Source: Alphaproteobacteria bacterium (GTDB taxonomy: Bacteria; Pseudomonadota; Alphaproteobacteria; JALRGP01). From it: DNA of 7,577 nt. Each line of letters opens with the position of its first letter. Position 1 is the first letter of the stretch. Location: the NCBI GenBank assembly GCA_023259685.1, contig JALRGP010000050.1, forward strand, positions 1 through 7,577, given 5' to 3'. Both the position numbers and the translations under genes were made by a program. Positions 6,310 through 7,577 of this stretch are shown piece by piece. The notes below the pieces were generated by a model. That model was not told where the DNA came from. It was given only the letters and a program-made list of their open reading frames with translations, and made no database searches.

Positions 6310-7326
6310 TTAACGTTGATCTAATTTAAATTCAATACGCCTATTTTTATCAAGATTATTGGACATTGGTTGATGTTCTCCAAATCCGGCTGCAACCAGA
6401 TTTTTAGATGGTAACCCCTTTTTTTCAAGATATTTAAGAACACACAAGGCTCGTGCTATTGATAATTCCCAATTAGATGGAAATTGCGATGTGTGGATGG
6501 GGTGTTGATCTGTATGGCCGTCGATGCGTAAAATCCAATGGGTATTTTTTGGTATTTTTTTTGAAATATCTAAAATGATTTTTGCTAAACGATCTAATTT
6601 TTCTTCTCCAATATCTTCTAATTCGGCAGATCCCAAAGGGAATAATACTTCGGACTGTAAAACAAACCGATCGCCCACAACGCGTATGTCGGTACGATCT
6701 CCAATGGCTTGTTGAAGAGAAGCAAAAAATTCAGATTGAAAACGACTAAATTGTTTAGCAGATAATTTTTCATGGGATGACTTTAAAGCCTCATACTCAT
6801 TTTGCAATTTTTGTAATTCTTGAATTTTTGATAATAACGATTGTTCTGTGTATTGGGTTTTTTCTTCTGAATTTTTTAAAGATGCATTCATTAAGGTCAA
6901 CTGTTCTTTTAATTGATTCAGAGATGTTAATAAATCTTGTTGATCAATGTCCTTTTGATCAAAAATATTTTTAAGCTCGCCCACATAAGATTGTAGTTTT
7001 TGCAATTCTTGGTCGGTCTGTTCTTTTTCTTTTTTTGTTTGGCATAAACTGAGGTTTAAATGATCGATTAAATTTGTTAAGGTTTTTACTTGGTTATTTT
7101 TATCTTGTAATGTGCGTGTTAAATAAGATTGAGATAAAAAAAACGTGATCATTACAAATATGACAACCATCAATACTGTTGATAATACATCAATAAACAT
7201 AGGCCAAATGTTATGATCTTCTTTTCTTTTACGGTAAAACATAAACGACAATGGGATAACGGTTAATGTTATCCTATCATGTTTATTTTGAAAATCATGA
7301 AATCTATATCGAAACCTTTTTACCAT
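6310..7326 (-). CDS. MotB/OmpA-type peptidoglycan-binding membrane protein
   Basis: This inner-membrane protein has a periplasmic OmpA-like domain. Numbered from the ATG at 7326, a short basic N-terminus leads to NIWPMFIDVLSTVLMVVIF (39-57) and one transmembrane helix at about 42-66. The Asp at 46 sits where MotB and TolR/ExbD relatives carry a proton-binding Asp. A long coiled coil covers about 70-195. The OmpA_C domain covers about 215-336, with the peptidoglycan-binding features IDGHTDQHPI, NWELSIARA, AAGFGEHQP and NRRIEF. Relatives are often next to a MotA/ExbB-like gene; none is seen here because an insertion sequence starts right upstream. The first 28 residues look unlike the family, so the ATG at 7242 (residue 29, leaving 310 residues) may be the ancestral start, although it has no clear Shine-Dalgarno. 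The gene converges on the methyltransferase gene with eight bases between the stops. A flagellar stator role is unproven; a Tol/Pal-like envelope role is equally possible. Confidence 0.88.
   Translation of the reverse strand: MVKRFRYRFHDFQNKHDRITLTVIPLSFMFYRKRKEDHNIWPMFIDVLSTVLMVVIFVMITFFLSQSYLTRTLQDKNNQVKTLTNLIDHLNLSLCQTKKEKEQTDQELQKLQSYVGELKNIFDQKDIDQQDLLTSLNQLKEQLTLMNASLKNSEEKTQYTEQSLLSKIQELQKLQNEYEALKSSHEKLSAKQFSRFQSEFFASLQQAIGDRTDIRVVGDRFVLQSEVLFPLGSAELEDIGEEKLDRLAKIILDISKKIPKNTHWILRIDGHTDQHPIHTSQFPSNWELSIARALCVLKYLEKKGLPSKNLVAAGFGEHQPMSNNLDKNRRIEFKLDQR
7254..7274. promoter_or_regulatory. 7-bp inverted repeat before the internal start of the MotB-like gene
   Basis: GGATAAC at 7254-7260 and GTTATCC at 7268-7274 form a perfect 7-bp dyad around a seven-base loop. 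On the minus strand it ends eleven bases before the alternative ATG at 7242. If that ATG is the true start, the dyad sits in the leader, where it could be an operator or an mRNA hairpin covering the ribosome-binding region. If translation starts at 7326 it is simply coding sequence. Confidence 0.3.
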
Positions 7327-7577
7327 TAGACCTGCTGCGGAAGTAAAAAATTAGAGATTGAGAAATAAAACATAGTATCCCCCTTGTCGTTGTTTTGTAT
7401 TCTGCAGCAGTCAATCCATTTTTCATGTTGACAATTCCACCAAAACAATTGAATTTCACATGATATCTTTTCCCTTTGTTACGATAACGTTCAGATAAAA
7501 TCTTAAACGTTTTGATTTGCCCACATACATTTTCTACTTTCACTCTGATTTTAGATAAAGCACGATTATGGTCTTTT
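7304..7577 (-). CDS. IS5-type transposase, C-terminal part (runs off window)
   Basis: This is the C-terminal end of a DDE transposase. Its frame stays open to the window edge, so the N-terminus lies outside. The visible start reads KDHNRALSKIRVKVENVCGQ, followed by IKTFKILSERYRNKGKRYHV and KFNCFGGIVNMKNG. This matches the recurrent C-terminal signature of IS5-family transposases (DDE_Tnp_4 type), which contains the last catalytic Glu (here the E of VKVENV). The GTG at 7543 is internal to that conserved stretch and is not a real start. After NMKNG the frame continues for about 37 residues with no family resemblance, passes through the insertion sequence end at about 7327-7330, and stops at 7304 inside host DNA. 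The native stop may therefore be lost, or the tail may be tolerated. Activity cannot be judged from this part. Confidence 0.85.
   Translation of the reverse strand, partial: KDHNRALSKIRVKVENVCGQIKTFKILSERYRNKGKRYHVKFNCFGGIVNMKNGLTAAEYKTTTRGILCFISQSLIFYFRSRSNGKKVSI
7327..7577 (-). mobile_element. IS5-family insertion sequence, one end (other end outside window)
   Basis: The outer boundary is placed at about 7327-7330, where ACCTGCTGCGGAAGT begins, a plausible terminal inverted repeat. The adjoining TTAG at 7326-7329 fits the YTAR target duplication of IS5-group elements; a TNA-type duplication (TTA, 7326-7328) is an alternative. Neither can be confirmed without the far end. A near-copy of the terminal sequence in opposite orientation occurs at 7398-7412, giving an imperfect hairpin with 7329-7345. 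The element lies against the 5' end of the MotB-like gene and shares its orientation. Confidence 0.7.

Noticed and set aside
6524..6974. Two short plus-strand frames opposite the MotB-like gene
   Set aside because: They overlap the conserved OmpA and coiled-coil coding sequence on the other strand and have no features of their own.
1..7577. CRISPR array, tRNA or rRNA gene, or riboswitch
   Set aside because: I saw no regularly spaced direct repeats, no cloverleaf with a TTCRA-type loop, no rRNA-like sequence and no recognised riboswitch leader.

Overview
The window is AT-rich, tightly packed bacterial chromosome. Its gene families and their style (S11 carboxypeptidase, COG4123/TrmN6-type methyltransferase, a 'NIWP..ID' OmpA/MotB-type protein, SemiSWEET, an IS5-type transposase of the 'RVKVENV.GQIKTFKILSERYRNK' kind) suggest an alphaproteobacterium, perhaps a Holosporales- or Rickettsiales-like host-associated lineage. 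That assignment is inferred from family resemblance and base composition. No rRNA or tRNA gene is present to fix it.

Left region (1-1324): one orphan coiled-coil protein of 351 codons on the plus strand. Its last codons lie inside a perfect 28-bp palindrome that looks like a bidirectional terminator. About 200 bases of non-coding or decayed sequence follow.

Centre-left (1325-3800, minus strand): a cluster transcribed fabD, then rimM, then aroC. fabD and rimM overlap by 20 bases, and the rimM stop codon directly abuts the aroC start. The cluster joins fatty-acid initiation, 30S ribosome maturation and the last shared step of aromatic synthesis.

Divergent spacer (3801-4153): it holds a 206-bp segment (3881-4086) bounded by G-rich inverted repeats of about 24-27 bases, probably a MITE or the paired ends of a lost transposon, plus a probable promoter for the rightward genes.

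Centre-right (4154-6301, plus strand): four overlapping genes likely form one operon. They are a short D-alanyl-D-alanine carboxypeptidase, an unrecognised 82-residue protein, a SemiSWEET sugar transporter and a TrmN6-like tRNA adenine methyltransferase.

Right region (6310-7577, minus strand): a membrane-anchored MotB/OmpA-type protein convergent with the operon. Its 5' end is abutted by the end of an IS5-type insertion sequence whose partial transposase runs off the window. The insertion has removed or displaced the gene's native upstream region, so its start is uncertain.

I see no convincing new multi-gene system. The items most worth checking are the inverted-repeat element, the IS junction at the MotB-like gene, the orphan coiled-coil protein, and the operon joining the unknown 82-residue protein with SemiSWEET.
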